Of a stretch of 64,000 bases of DNA, positions 27,088 to 39,622 are shown piece by piece. The position numbers were made by a program, and so were the translations under genes. Position 1 is the stretch's first letter; each line of letters begins with the position of its first letter. Source of the stretch: Vespula vulgaris (taxonomy: Eukaryota > Arthropoda > Insecta > Hymenoptera > Vespidae); the NCBI RefSeq assembly GCF_905475345.1, contig NC_066595.1:113501-177500 (forward strand), given 5' to 3'. The notes beneath the pieces were generated by a model that did no database searches, was not told the DNA's origin, and worked only from the letters and a program-made list of their open reading frames with translations.

Positions 27088-28131
27088 TTAGACTTGGATA
27101 TACGCAGGTACAAACAGCCGCGTTTATTCGCACGTCTTTCCTCGCTTTGGTACAAACAAAATATTGTTTACCTTTTTTGGCGACAAGATGGGATCCAAGG
27201 AAGAAGCGAAAGAAAACAATCGGCTCCGCTCGTTCAACGTCGTTAGGTCAGACGCATTCGTTTCGCTTTCGCCGGATATAAAGAGAGAGCCGACGAAAAA
27301 GCTTAACGCTTTTGTACGTAGATATAACTGAGCTACGTGAAATGTGGTAAAGATACAACAACGACGTGTTCAAAGCGAAGGAGTAACGAGACTGGTCGGA
27401 CGTGTATTTATCTTCGATACAGCTTCGTCGTACGCGATGAACATACTTTATTTACTAGGATTATCAAATTCCGACAATGTCTGTTTTTTTAATACGTTTA
27501 CCTACGTACCTCGATTATCGCTTAGTGGATAAACGTCTCTCGACCTCGATACTTTAACGACGACGAGGACGAGGACGACGACTGACGACGGAGTTTTGAA
27601 ACGGAGACACAACGAGGACGATCGAGACTCGATCCTCGAGACTCGGAGAGACTACCTTTCTCTCCTCTCCGTACGCTCGTGCTATCTCAGCCAACGAGAA
27701 TGACGGTCGTAAACGAAGATTTACGATTTACGCAAAAACAACGAGTCTCACCGTCCGAGGACTCGCGGCCGACTGAGGTCCGCCTCGAACGTCACCGTGG
27801 GTGTAGCTGTACTCACCCCTGTTCCCTCTCACCCTCCCACTCTCGCTCTCTCGCTCTCGCTCTCTCTGGAACACTTGCGCGCGTCCTCTCACCCCGTATC
27901 TTGCTCGCTCGCTCTCTCTTACGTACGAGACCGCACGCTCTTCCATCTCCGTCGCTCGTCTCCTTTCTCTCCCCACCAGTGGTTCACGGCATTGGAACAT
28001 CGACGCCATCTGATTCGCGGAACGAGTACGCGTGTACTAACGAGTGCGAGAGAAACGGCAAACAGGGATCGCTTCGGTGCGACGAAGAGCCGCTATCTCG
28101 AGGCGCTTCGGAGTCACGAGAGAGGGTGAAC

Positions 28132-28160
28132 AAGAGGGCGAGGGCGAGGGCGAGGGAGAG
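28132..28160. repeat. GGGCGA hexamer repeat
   Basis: About four copies of GGGCGA merging into GGGAGA. It is non-coding, although it produces an Arg/Ala/Glu-rich open frame. Confidence 0.85.
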
Positions 28161-31041
28161 GGAAAGAAAAGAGAGAATGCGTTCGCGCGAGAAAGAAAAG
28201 AGGCAATTTATTGGATTCTGGAAAGCAGCGATCACGTACGTGTCCGAAGAAAACTTTGCTTGGATTTCGACGAGATACTTGGATCGCCAGCGACTACCTT
28301 ACATATACTCGGTGCAACGGGAGGAAAGAGCCAGGTCGGGTGTTCCTCGTTTTCTCGGATCGAGCAACGAGGACTGAGTCGCTCTGATCGTAGATACGTT
28401 TTACTCGTACTCGTTAAAAAGAGCTTCTTCGAGTCGGAGTATTTCATTAGATCCAATTTCATTGATGTCGCACAATCCTGCCATCAGGAAATTACCGACG
28501 ATATCGTCGTCGGGGAGTAGTCGAGAATACCCTACGCCTCTCTGCAAATCGATCTCTCGATATACGGACGACTGAATTCTACTCCTACGGAGCAGACAAT
28601 AAAGAAGACCCATCGCGCGTCGCCTTGTAAACGATCGTTCGTATTAAACTCTGAAACGTATTGGACTACGGCCTCGCAGAGAACTCAATTACTCCTTCGA
28701 GAAATAACTCGACGAGTCCCGGCGGTACGAGCGTTTTGGTCCATCCGATTCTCGCCTCGGTCTCTTTCTTTATTTACCGAGACGCGTTGAGAACACAGGT
28801 CGTTCTTTGAAGCCGTGAAAAAAAGAGAAGAAAAAAAAAAAAGTTAAAATCTTAAAGAGAGATGTGTACGCCGTCGAAGAACCGACTCGAGTAGATTTAC
28901 GTACAGTTCGACGAGGGTAATAGTCGTCAAAACGTCGTCGACGGCACAGATCGTGGGGTCGATACGCATCGACCGGATCGAATCGGCCGAAAATAGATCC
29001 TAGATGAAACGAGAAGCGTTCGATCGTTTCGTGGGAGAATCGACGCTTCGTAGGTCGAGGTTAGCGACCGACGAGCGATCCGCCTAGAAGATATCTCATC
29101 CCTCTTTGGAATAACTCGACTCGCCGATGACACGAATATTCCCTGTCGGCCGAACGCTCGACTTCATCCACCGAGAGTTTCCACTCGCGAGAAAGCTCTC
29201 GGCATACTCTCGACGAAATTCGTCGAGTCTCTGTCCCGCGAACGTTTCAACGAAATAATAGAAAAGTGTGACGAACGTAACGAATCGTTTTCGACGATAC
29301 GAATTCCCCAACGTACCGAAAGGTACGTAACGCGTTGCGAAAGGTAGTAAAAACTTTGTTACGCGTTGCCGTAACAAAGTGCCGTATAAAAGTTATTACA
29401 TCGAAAATTCTACGAATCGTCCGATAGATTCTCGCCACGATAGCGAATCGCTACGACGGGTAAAGAGGGAAACTCGATAATGACGTCGAGCGAATGTTTA
29501 TACCCACTGTCGTGCGACGAGGCGTCGCGATTGCAACAAATTTCTCTTCGATCGACGAGACCTTTACGCGTCCGACGGGTGCGACTCGTCGAAATAACGA
29601 GCTTGCCAAAGGAGAATAAATTTATGCGTGGAGCGGCTAAAACGCTTCCGTTCGACGGAGAAAATGGAAAAAATACAATGGACGGTGGTTCGCACGCACC
29701 TGGAGGAATTTATTGAAAAATATTGAAAAACGGAATAAGGGCAAAGTTGGCTCGTTCGTCGCGCACCGAGCTACGTCGTCCATCGATGGAATACGTTCGT
29801 TGTTGCGGCGATCGAAAAAGGGACCTATTTGTTTTTTCATACATTAATGATTCGGACTCTCGTACGATATACGAAACGACCGATCGTAATCGACGAATCT
29901 ACGCACGACGAGAACGAGTCGAGCCCTTTCTTCTGGAGGCGAGGATCGATGATTCGAAAAAAAATCTAAACGATCGATTTCACTTTGTCTCGTAATAATT
30001 CGGTCTTTCGGTAAAGGTAATCCCGTAGGGAAATTTATCGCGAATATGCATGGGGTACTTATGAATATGAATACGAGCGAATCATTATGCCGCGCGGTCT
30101 CGAGTCTGAAGAAAGTTTTCGCGAAGAGCGTCGTGGGTAGGGAAAGGTATGCGAGACTCGTAAAGCCACCGACGTCTCGTGACTCTCGACGGAAGCAGCA
30201 ACGGCGACGAGGAGAAACTCGTCGGATGTCGGAGGAAGGACCGAGGAGGTGCGCGTCGTTCGACCCGCGCTTCGTGGAACTCGCTGCTACCTACCCGGAG
30301 ACAGATAGCAGCGAATCTAGGAACGTTCTCTATATCGAACGCCATAACTTCCGGGCTAAGTCGCCCGCCGAGCACGTTGCTCGTGATTTACCCGGCCTTG
30401 GGAGGACGTTCCGCCTCTCGGTCTCCATGTCTCGCTGACGCGACGAGAGGAACGCGAATTTCCGGGTAAACTTTAGGGCGCGGAGCCGAAAACAAGATCG
30501 GCGCCTCGCAGTCGCACGAGGCTGGCGCCGAAAGTCTGCCAGCCGACTCAGCGATCCGCGAAAGTTTCATCGGTCGCTGCTCGACTCGATAGCCTTCCCT
30601 GCGCAAAATGAAATATATAATTCTTGGAAGGGGAGGGAGAGAGAGAGAGAGAAAATAATAGAGCTAGATCGTTGAATCGATAATTAACAAAGCCAAAAAT
30701 TCGTCGGCCACGAGCTCGACTCGTTCGTACCTTCTATCGCGGACATCCGCTACATCGTGCACGGCTACATACGCGCGAGCACTCGCGTACTGGGAAGGTC
30801 TCGCGCGAAAGCGCGTGCACCGATGCGAAACGTCGATCGAATCGAGACTCGGCGGCATTTTCGCCATTTATCCGATGCTACTCGCAATCGGCATTGAACC
30901 TAAAACGTGAGAGTACGACTCTTGAGAGTTGAGAGAAAGAGAGAGGGAGAACGAGGCACGAAAAACAATTTATAAGGCAAGCGCTTAAGGCCTCGTTAAC
31001 TCGGAAAGTTCGACGTACGAATATTGCGAGAGAAAACAAAC

Positions 31042-31065
31042 AGAGAGAGAGAGAGAGAGAGAGAG
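31042..31065. repeat. (GA)n microsatellite
   Basis: Twelve uninterrupted GA units followed by GCGCGAGCGA. Confidence 0.9.
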
Positions 31066-32844
31066 CGCGAGCGAAAGGAGGTTGAGCGAAAGGAGGGTAA
31101 AGGGTTGGCGGGCATGTTATAGTATTTAACAGGGTGACTAGCTCGGTTCAAAAATAGATCGCGGCAGTATCTCGCGAGGACGGTGTCACTGTCCTCGTCA
31201 TTTATTCAATGTACTCCGCTTCGCGGTCCTCCCTTGGTCCACTCCGCGGGACATCGCACCGACCGTTAAAGGTCTCAAACGACCGCGAGCCCTTAAAAGC
31301 GGGAAAGACGCGCGCGAGAGAGAGAGAGAGAGAGGGGAGGATGGAGTCGCTGTTTGCGTTTCGACGAGATGGAAAATCCGGAAGCGAATGCGACGTAAGC
31401 AGGCGAAAAGGGCCGTTCCCTCGATCGGATAGGTAACGTTGAACGATCGAATTATTTCAAAAATCCTTTTACGCTCCATGGATCTCGACGATGGTCGCGA
31501 TGCTCGTTCGCACGATGACATTAATTCGTCTGCAATTAAAACGGATTCGAAGCGTACGAGAGGAGAAAGGAGCATTGGCTTTCCGGACGAGCGCTCGCCC
31601 GTCAACGTTACGAACGAAAACAAAAGCCACCGAATCGATGGAACAATGGCGCGTAATGAAACGGTTTTTCCAAAGCTACGATGAGCCGGCTACTCGTAGC
31701 CCGAGGACGGTTCTCAACCTGTTTGCGTCTCGCTTTGGACCTCGAAAAGGACTCATCAGCCTTTATTATTCGTTTAAACCGTCCACCGTCCTTGCCGACT
31801 CCTCGTTAAGGATCGAAATCTCGTTATTTCGTTCGGATTCGCAGTGACCTCGGCTCTGCCAGTGATTAGCCCGCCTTTGTACGCCCATAGGTAGGCGAGC
31901 GTGCTCGACAACGTGCGAATAGAACCGACGGAGATTACCTCCTAACGCGGCTGATTTATTTTCGCGTAAAGTCTTGGCAAAGTTTATATCTCCTAGCAAA
32001 TCGCGCTTGCATCGTAAAGAAAGACTCGAAAGGTCGGCGATAAATCGAGCACTAAGAAATATCACTTTTACCCGAGCGGACGCCAGGAGCGAGCCCGAAT
32101 TCGGCTAAATTCTCCAAAGGCTCGAATCGAGGAATGCTGATTTTCGAGGGAAAGAAATTCGAAATGATCCTTGACGCGAACGATCGGCTAGGAGGAACGT
32201 TGAACTATCGCCCAACGGAGCAATTTATTCCGAAAAGGAGGAAAAGCGTTGGAAGCTCGTCGAGCGAAATTTTATTCTCGCGAGATGGAAAATGGAAGGA
32301 GAAAGGAGCGATACGAGGGAAGAAGCGTTTTCGCAATTCCGAGGCGCGGGTTAGCGCGAAGCGAAAGGAGAAAGATAAAGAACGGACGATCGAGAAAGAG
32401 ATTTGTCTCGACGAAACGACGGAGGCACCTCCTAACGTATCGACGCAACCGGTCCTGGCTGATATACCCAACGTATAGCGCTCGGAGTCGTAGGCGAGAG
32501 GAGGAAAAGACGAATCCCCGCTATGGTGGTCGCGGCACGTTCGGAAATGGAGGGAATCGGACGGCGCGACGTCGTAATTTCCGGTACGCCCTCAAAGGGA
32601 AAACGGAAGGGTACTGGCGGAAGGAAACAAGAACGAATCTCGGAGAGTTCCGGCGGCGTACTCCTCGTCCGGCACGCCTAACGATTTTCTGTGATTTTTT
32701 CCTTCTCCTTCTTATCTCTCTTCCTCGAGTCAGGCCGAAAAGGAATTGGCGCCTTCGCGATCGTTCCTCTCGGAACGAATATAGACGATATCCCGATCGA
32801 GATAATCGCTGTCAAAAGGCAGCTGACATTTCTTCTTTTAAGAC

Positions 32845-32868
32845 AGAGAGAGAGAGAGAGAGAGAGAG
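32845..32868. repeat. (GA)n microsatellite
   Basis: About twelve GA units in non-coding DNA. Confidence 0.9.
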
Positions 32869-35800
32869 TACGAACGAGATATCGTGCCACGCGGAAGATT
32901 AGAAAAGTTTCTCGATATCGAGAGAGTTTCCCTTTGCCGAGAAATTAAATATCCGGACTTTCCTTCGAGACTCGCCACGGACCTTTCAATATGATCTTTT
33001 CCATCCAAATACGAATAAACCGCATAAATCCTATCGTTCGTAGTCCGCATGGGCAGTGACGTAACGTCGCTCCTGCGGGAAAAAAGCAAAAAAAGACGAA
33101 GAAGGAATTAGAGAAAAGAATCGAGGGCAAAAACCCTCGTACTCTCGCCCTCTCCCTATTTTTCATCGTCCGGCGTAAGTGTCCGACTACGAAGCTACCG
33201 TTCCCCTCTTTCGTTCTTTCATTTACGAGAGAAAAACAGGAGGCACGATGAAAGCTTTGAAAGCTTTCTCACGCGCGCGCACGTTAACACGCGTACTCTG
33301 GTTCGTTCGTACTTTTGGCGCATTAATATGCCACCGAGCGGATTAAGCGCGTCTCTTAGGTTTATCTCTTTCTCTCCGCGTCGAGCGATGAATTTAGATT
33401 CGAGTCGAGAATAGGCGCGTAACGGCGAGCCGCGACGGTGAAAAGCTCGTTCGCCGAGACGCCTCGCGTTCTTCCAAAAGAAAATTCGTGTGTACCCTCG
33501 AAAGCGTTCCAAGTATCCTTGTTTCGAGAGATTAGAAAGAGCGAATGTGCGAGGTACGCGAGCTCGGATAGAAATTCGAACCTGAAAACTCAATTTGGAG
33601 AAAGGCCGAAGGAAAGAGGAACGGTCGAAAGGGATTGAAAAGCGCCCCGAGACCGCGAATCGAAATGCGATTTCGACGATTTCGGCACCTTCGAACGTTC
33701 CGAGAGAGAAGGGATAACGGAGAACGAGAAATCGAGAAACGAACGAGTTCTCGATTAGAGAAGAATTATTAAATCTCGCTCGCACGAGCGGTATCGAAAG
33801 AACAAAATATCATAGCGTTTCGAGGTAGAAAACTCGTTGAAACGTGGAAAGGTGCCAACGATACGAAACTCTCGTCATTTCGTACGAGTTTATCGATTCG
33901 AGAAAAAATAAAAAACGACGTTGGAAAGGTCGAGAAGCAATTAAAAGCGTTCGGAAAAGAGCGTTCGCTCTCCGTCCAACTTTTCAGCCGCGCCGCGCCA
34001 CGGAAAGGCCTCGAGTTCCGTAAAGTTTAGCGATCGTTAAAGGAAGAATTTAATTAAGGTAACGAAATAAAATAATAAGCGAGAGGCGAGAGAGACAGAG
34101 AGAGAGGGGGGAGATGTTCCTTTGGTCATAAGGACCAACGATACTTTCCTATTGCTTTCCTGCTTTCTCTCCTCGAAAGCCCCGAGTCTTGCCCGCTTTC
34201 GCGATCGTTGGACCGCTTCGTCGCGCGATCGATTCGAGTGGTAAACGATTCGAGACCGAGACGAGAGCCGCGTTCTTCGTCGCACGAAGGTATTTCAAAT
34301 CTCGATCCGTTATCTCTCGGAACTTTCATCCGGCAAAAGGTCGGCGTTCGCGCGTCCATGGAGCGTTTCTCGTCGCGCTTCCCCGAACTTCCCCTTTTTT
34401 AAACGTCGCTCGTGGCAAAAGGCAATCTCTTGTCGCGACAATCACGAAATAACTCCGAGCGATACTTTGGAAATTGCGCCCAACCCTCGTCGACTCGCGA
34501 CTTCAATTTCGTTCGCGCCTCTATGCGACGTGTACTTGGATTCGTACTTACTTTCGTACGTACGGGTATAAATGTTCAGCGCAATATCCGTACGGTCCAG
34601 AATCTTTTAAAGTTTCTTCCTTTTCTTCAATCGTTTCCGTCGTGTAATCCAATAACGGGATCGTCGGGCCGAGTTCTGGAGTACCGTACACCCATCTATC
34701 GTTCGCTCGTATACGTATATAGCGAAGGAATAAAAGGTTCGCGGTCTTCGGGCGCGTTAGCGATAGCTATCTCTCGTCGTCGGTTCGTTCGATCGGACGC
34801 ACGCACGCTCTTTCTCTCTTTCTTCTCTATTTATCTCTGTCTCTATCCATTTCGTTGCTTTCTTCGAGTTAACGCGATATTTCGCGAGTCGCGTGTCTGG
34901 TAAAAGGCGAAAGAGGAGACAAATTACGGTATCGTATTTTACGCTTTCCACCGAGAGACTCTTCTTCGTCTAGACGAAACGGAAAAGCCGGGAGTCCCTT
35001 TCCCCCCCCCCCTGAACCTCCCCTCATCTCGTTTCCTCCGACGTATCGTATAACACACCCGTCGACGTAAGTAAGAGAGCAAATAACATTTTCCAGTGTT
35101 GCGCTTTATCATAAGCGATCCCGCCCGAAATTCTCCGACTCTCTTCGCGTCTAGCTAAATTTTCAAACGAGGTGTATTTCCCCTTTCAAGCCCGACTACG
35201 TCACTCGTCGCGAGAAAACCATTGCATTTGGCGAGCACTCGCGTTCCACTTTTTCGCATTTTCATCGTACGAATCGTAGAGACGTTCGAGAGCCAACCTT
35301 TCCCATTTACCTTGGAAAAGGGAAGGGGAAAGGGGAAAGACGTGCTCGCACGTATGTGGGCCGAGTCGTTACTTTGTCCATCCGCCTACCGAACTTCTTG
35401 CCTCCTCGTAATGCGAGAGAGTGATTAAAAGTACGTAGGAAAGTTGGTCAGATGCGAGAGCTAAGTCGACCAGCGTGAAGCAATCTTTTTTAAGGGTTGC
35501 ACCAAAAACGCAAGAGTACCGTCTATTCCGGGAAAGATACGTTCGAGCTTTGTTAACTCGCGTACCGCGGCACATCTTTTAAAAGAGGAAACGTTGAGAA
35601 ATTTCGTTGCGATTTATTAGATCTATCTTCTCTCCCCGAGGAACTTTACCGAGTAGAGCGCGCGCATAAAGAGAAATGAGCTTTTTTACACGCGACGGCA
35701 CGTTCCACGGAGATTTACGAGCTTTGCCAATCGAATCCGATAACGTTTCTAATTTTTTTTTCTGTCCAACGACACCGAACGGTATCGAATTAAGAGAAAA

Positions 35801-35891
35801 TTATGAACGAGCTCGACAACGGATGCGACGCAAGCTTAAAATCTTAGAATGAAGCGAGTCGAGACGTTTTCCTTTTCCTTTCTTTCTTTTC

Positions 35892-35897
35892 TTTATT
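35892..35897 (-). terminator. Candidate poly(A) signal for the acyl-CoA synthetase gene
   Basis: The minus strand reads AATAAA here, about 370 bases beyond the stop codon of the acyl-CoA synthetase gene. It is the first canonical hexamer I found downstream. Cleavage position is not determined. Confidence 0.35.
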
Positions 35898-36269
35898 CGC
35901 GTTACAAGAGGATCAATCGCAAATAGAGAGATCGACCCTAAGGTCGACACGTCGGTCGAGTCGGACCGGCTTGTAAACAAAGTTTTTCTTAAATATTTTA
36001 TGTATGTACGCGTGCCATCGATCCGTAGCAAGGATATCCGCCGATCGTACGCGCGCGTACCTGTATCCGTGCAACGTCGTACGACGGTACAACGTGATTT
36101 TAAGCCCTTGTAATAGAACCTTGTCGTTTACAATAAAGTTAACCTACCAACGGTATAGTCCAATCAAAAGATATATATGTCAAAAGGAAACGATAGTTGC
36201 GTAAAAAAAAAAGTATCAAAAGTGAGAACGAAAACAACGATCGACGATCCATCGTGGACGAAGCAATTT

Positions 36270-38805
36270 CTACAAATTTCCTCTTAGATACGCTTCCTTG
36301 ATCTTAATTCGAAGGATCTTGCCGGATGCATTTTTGGGAATGTCTCGGACGAATGAAACGCCACCTGAAACACGATACTCGCGTAAGAAAGCGCACAGGG
36401 ATGGGGAGAGAGAGAGAGAGACGGAGGAGCACGTACCATTGAGTCGCTTGTACTCGGAAACCTTTCCCTTAATGAAATTCTTGATTTCCTCCTCGCTGAT
36501 CTTCCTGTCCTTTTTCAAGACGACGTAAGCTCTCGGCACTTCTCCGGATCTTGCGTCGGGAATACCTATTATCGCGGCTTCCTCTACGTCGGGATGCGTT
36601 CTCAAAAGTGACTCCAATTCGGCCGGTGGGACCTAAGGGTAGAGAACGAGATGAAACGAAAGTTTTCGAAGGAAAGAGATCGCTTGGGCGTCTGGATTTA
36701 CCTGAAAACCTTTGACCTTGATCAGCTCCTTCAACCTATCGGTAATGAAGAAATCTAAATCGTCGTCGAAGTAAGCTATGTCGCCGGTTTTCAACCAACC
36801 GTCCTCGCCCAATATTTCCTTGGTGGCTTCCGGATTATCGAAGTAACCTTTCATGACGTGAGGTCCTCTGATCCACAATTCGCCGTTCCTACGGGGCTCG
36901 CAAATGTCTACCTTCGTTACCGGATCCACCAACCTCGCGTCGCAACCGCAAATATTCTTTCCGATACTCGCGTACTTTAAGCCCGTCTTTTCCATAAAGG
37001 CCACGGGCGCGCACTCCGTTAATCCATACCCTGGCGAAAGAAATCTCTTGAAAGCGTCAACCGGGGAATACGTAATTCGTACGACAAACCCTAGTACGTA
37101 CGTCGGTCGGGCGATTTACCTTGGCAGAATTTGAAACGACTGTTGTCTAATCGAAACTTGTCGTAAAATCTATCGACGTCCTCCTTCGAAAGCGGCGCTG
37201 CTCCGCTGAAAGCAGTTCGTACGTTCGAGAGATGTTCTTTTTTGACTAACGGCGAAACTGACAGAAACAATATTATCGGCGGTACGCAAATCAAAATCGT
37301 TGGCTAAAAGCATAAAAAAAGGTAAGCTTTTGTGACGTCTATCGTTGACGAACGATAATTTTCGTTCCTTCGACGTTCGACGTAAGTAACGTTCGGCGTC
37401 GATTCAAAATCTTTTACCTTCTGCTTGACGAAAACGTCGAGAAACGTCTCCGGTTGGAATTTCGGAAGCGTAACGAGCTTCGTTCCGGCCGCCAGGCACG
37501 GTAGCAGGATCCCGTTCATGCCAAAAATGTGAAAGCTAGGTAGAAATATTGGTATAACGTCTTGATATTCTTCTATAAAAAAAAAAAAGGGGAAGAAAGA
37601 AAAAGAAAGAGGAGAAAAGAAAAAATGAAAGATGAACGAGAAAAAGAAGAGAAAAAGGAAAGGAAGCATCCCGTTTCGAACAATCGAAGACGCAAATTTT
37701 CTGTCGCGCGTACGAGTGAAATTCTTTACCCGTCGTCGCTCGAATCCACATATCCTGATCAACGATGGCATTCACCATTTCCATGTTCGAGACTAAATTG
37801 GCGTGCGTTAGCATCACACCTTTCGGCAGACCCGTCGTGCCACTCGAGAAAGGTAAAACCGCGAGGTCTTCGGTGGAACGGTTCAGGGCTTTCAACCCCG
37901 GCAAGTCCTTGCCGCGAGTTATCAGGTCCTAAAAATGACAAATCGATCGACTCGTTAAAGAATGGAAAATTTGATCGTTGCGTAAAGGAGGAAGGAGATA
38001 CCTTGAAAAGTATCGTTCCTTCCGTCGTCGGACCCGTCGTTCCGTCGTCTATAACGATAAGGGACGATCCCAATCTGTGCTTCGCTGCTGCTTTCCTTAC
38101 CACCGGGAGAATCTCTTTCGCGGTGACGATACCCTTCGCCCCGGACAACTCCAATTGCATCGTTATTTCCTCTACGATCGCGTTAAGAGATTCATTCTTC
38201 GGATTTATTCTTCTCGCTCTTTTCACCGCGCGTCAGTCCGATCGTTCTAACGCTCGTACTTACCAACCGTGTAATATGGATTGATAGTCGTAACGACGAG
38301 ACCAGCCTCCAAAATGCCGAGAAAAGCTAGAGCCCATTCCGGCAAATTGGGAGCAATCAAGGCAATTATATCGCCTTCCGCGAACTTCAAGTTCCTCAAA
38401 CTCCTCGCGACGTAGTTCGCAGCGTCCCTCGCTTGCCCGTACGTATATTTCCTACCGGTTACACCGCATTCCTGAAAATCATTATCGAATCAAAACTACC
38501 GTCTACCTTTTCCCGTTAGAAGTATATACCAACCGACGTAGCCGAGAGAGACTCACCAGGGCAATTAGCTTGGAAAATTCGTTAACGTTGCGCCAAACGT
38601 ATTCCGGTATCTTAGAATTCGGATAAGTGACCTCACCGTAAGGCGAAGGAATGATTATCTCTTGGTTTTGACCTCGAATAAATCTTTCTTCCGATCGCGC
38701 GGAGACGCTCCTCGAGCTCGAATACCGTATTTTACTCGCTCCATCCTTTAGGAGCGTCCGCTCGAATTTCCTGATGCCACGGGAAAGGTGCCTCAACGAC
38801 TTCAT
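36270..38805 (-). CDS. Acyl-CoA synthetase, 4-coumarate-CoA ligase-like, probably mitochondrial
   Basis: Nine exons join without frame breaks to 594 residues: 38557-38805, 38264-38471, 38002-38171, 37730-37928, 37418-37572, 37120-37303, 36702-37030, 36437-36632, 36270-36364. All introns are GT-AG, 69-157 bases. It is an AMP-forming ligase: it makes an acyl-adenylate from ATP and a carboxylic acid, then the CoA thioester. Visible core motifs are SSGTTGLPKG (237-246, ATP phosphate loop), YGLTE (390-394), TGD (470-472, ribose-binding Asp), the hinge ITDRLKELIKVKGFQ (484-498) and PKNASGK with catalytic Lys579. Length is slightly above typical 4CL because of a basic, Ser/Arg-rich N-terminus (about 1-42, acidic residues scarce) resembling a mitochondrial presequence. 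The C-terminus is GNL, not a peroxisomal SKL-type signal. Drosophila pudgy (CG9009), a mitochondrial acyl-CoA synthetase, is my best guess at the ortholog; firefly luciferase-like paralogs are the alternative. Substrate cannot be read from sequence. Confidence 0.93.
37573..37729 (-). other. Intron 4 of acyl-CoA synthetase, purine-rich on plus strand
   Basis: The longest intron of this gene (157 bases). Read on the coding strand it is nearly all pyrimidine, ending in a run of 12 T before ATAG. The strength of the tract fits an efficiently used acceptor. Confidence 0.75.
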
Positions 38806-39540
38806 ACCTGGATAAGACTGTCGTCGTTGAGAGTATCGCCTGCCAAAGGAACAAAGAAACGAATCGTAAGACGTACGCGTATTAACGCAAGCGCCGACAG
38901 CTAATTAATCTCGTTCGATCGAGTCTCCGCTGAGTTTCAATCGAAATTCATCCTCGATAATACTTATCGGAGTAACGCTTAGAAAAAATACAAAGTTAAA
39001 AAAGTTATTAACGAGAGATCGTAAGAGCGAGCACAAATATTAAAATAATTCGTTGAGCCGGTTTACGAGATAACTTGTTTTCTCGCTGGTATCGAATTAT
39101 AGCATACGACGCCGTAATTATGATATAAATTGCAAAAAAAAGAGTGTTCCACCTTGAAAGATATCTCGCGCTTAGACATCAATCGTTTTTCTATCCTTTC
39201 AGTTTCATTCGCGGAAAAACTAATATCGACGATCGAAATGTGACAAGCGAGCGAATAATTGGGGACAAAGTACAAGGAGCATTTCTTATCGTTTTCGTCA
39301 CAAGATCAAACTTTGCTTCAACTTTATCTCTTATCTTTCAAAATGAAAAATTATCGAAAATATTATTTACATATTTCCTTCCGACGCATCTAACGTCTCT
39401 CGAACGCGCCACTAACGTGCGACTCGAGTGCGCTTTATTTTCCATCTTTCGGAGAGGATAATGCAAAGATCGCGCGACCGATCGCAAGACGTTCCCGTTC
39501 GTAACTGGAAATTTCGTGGCGACTGAACGTTTCAAATGGA

Positions 39541-39545
39541 GATAG

Positions 39546-39620
<75 letters not shown>
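39541..39620. repeat. (GATA)n followed by (GA)n
   Basis: About eight GATA/TAGA tetramers grade into a GA tract of about 22 units, an 80-base compound microsatellite in the shared upstream region of the two divergent genes. GATA units are potential GATA-factor sites, but a simple repeat is the plain reading. Confidence 0.9.

Positions 39621-39622
<2 letters not shown>

Larger units (their letters stand above)
24001..30000. other. Non-coding DNA with simple repeats
   Basis: No recognisable gene. It holds an ACGT tetramer run at 24697, purine-rich DNA at 25200-25280, (CT)n near 26177, C13 at 27075, and CT-rich (27840-27870) and GGGCGA-repeat (28132-28160) segments 300 bases apart. The long plus-strand open frame 27679-28377 is built from these repeats and is rejected. 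The segment 25610-25745 is low in CpG and looks different from its neighbours. Confidence 0.6.
30001..35891. other. Non-coding DNA upstream of the acyl-CoA synthetase 3' end
   Basis: No recognisable gene. It contains (GA)n at 31042, 31318 and 32845 and a C11 run at 35002. Open frames of up to 217 codons (32249-32902) are arginine- and glutamate-rich, run through a GA tract and carry no domain. Nothing else supportable was seen. Confidence 0.6.

Noticed and set aside
27679..28377. Plus-strand open frame of 232 codons
   Set aside because: Built mostly from CTCTCGCT and GGGCGA repeats (Ser/Leu then Arg/Ala/Glu-rich), no family resemblance and no splice partners.
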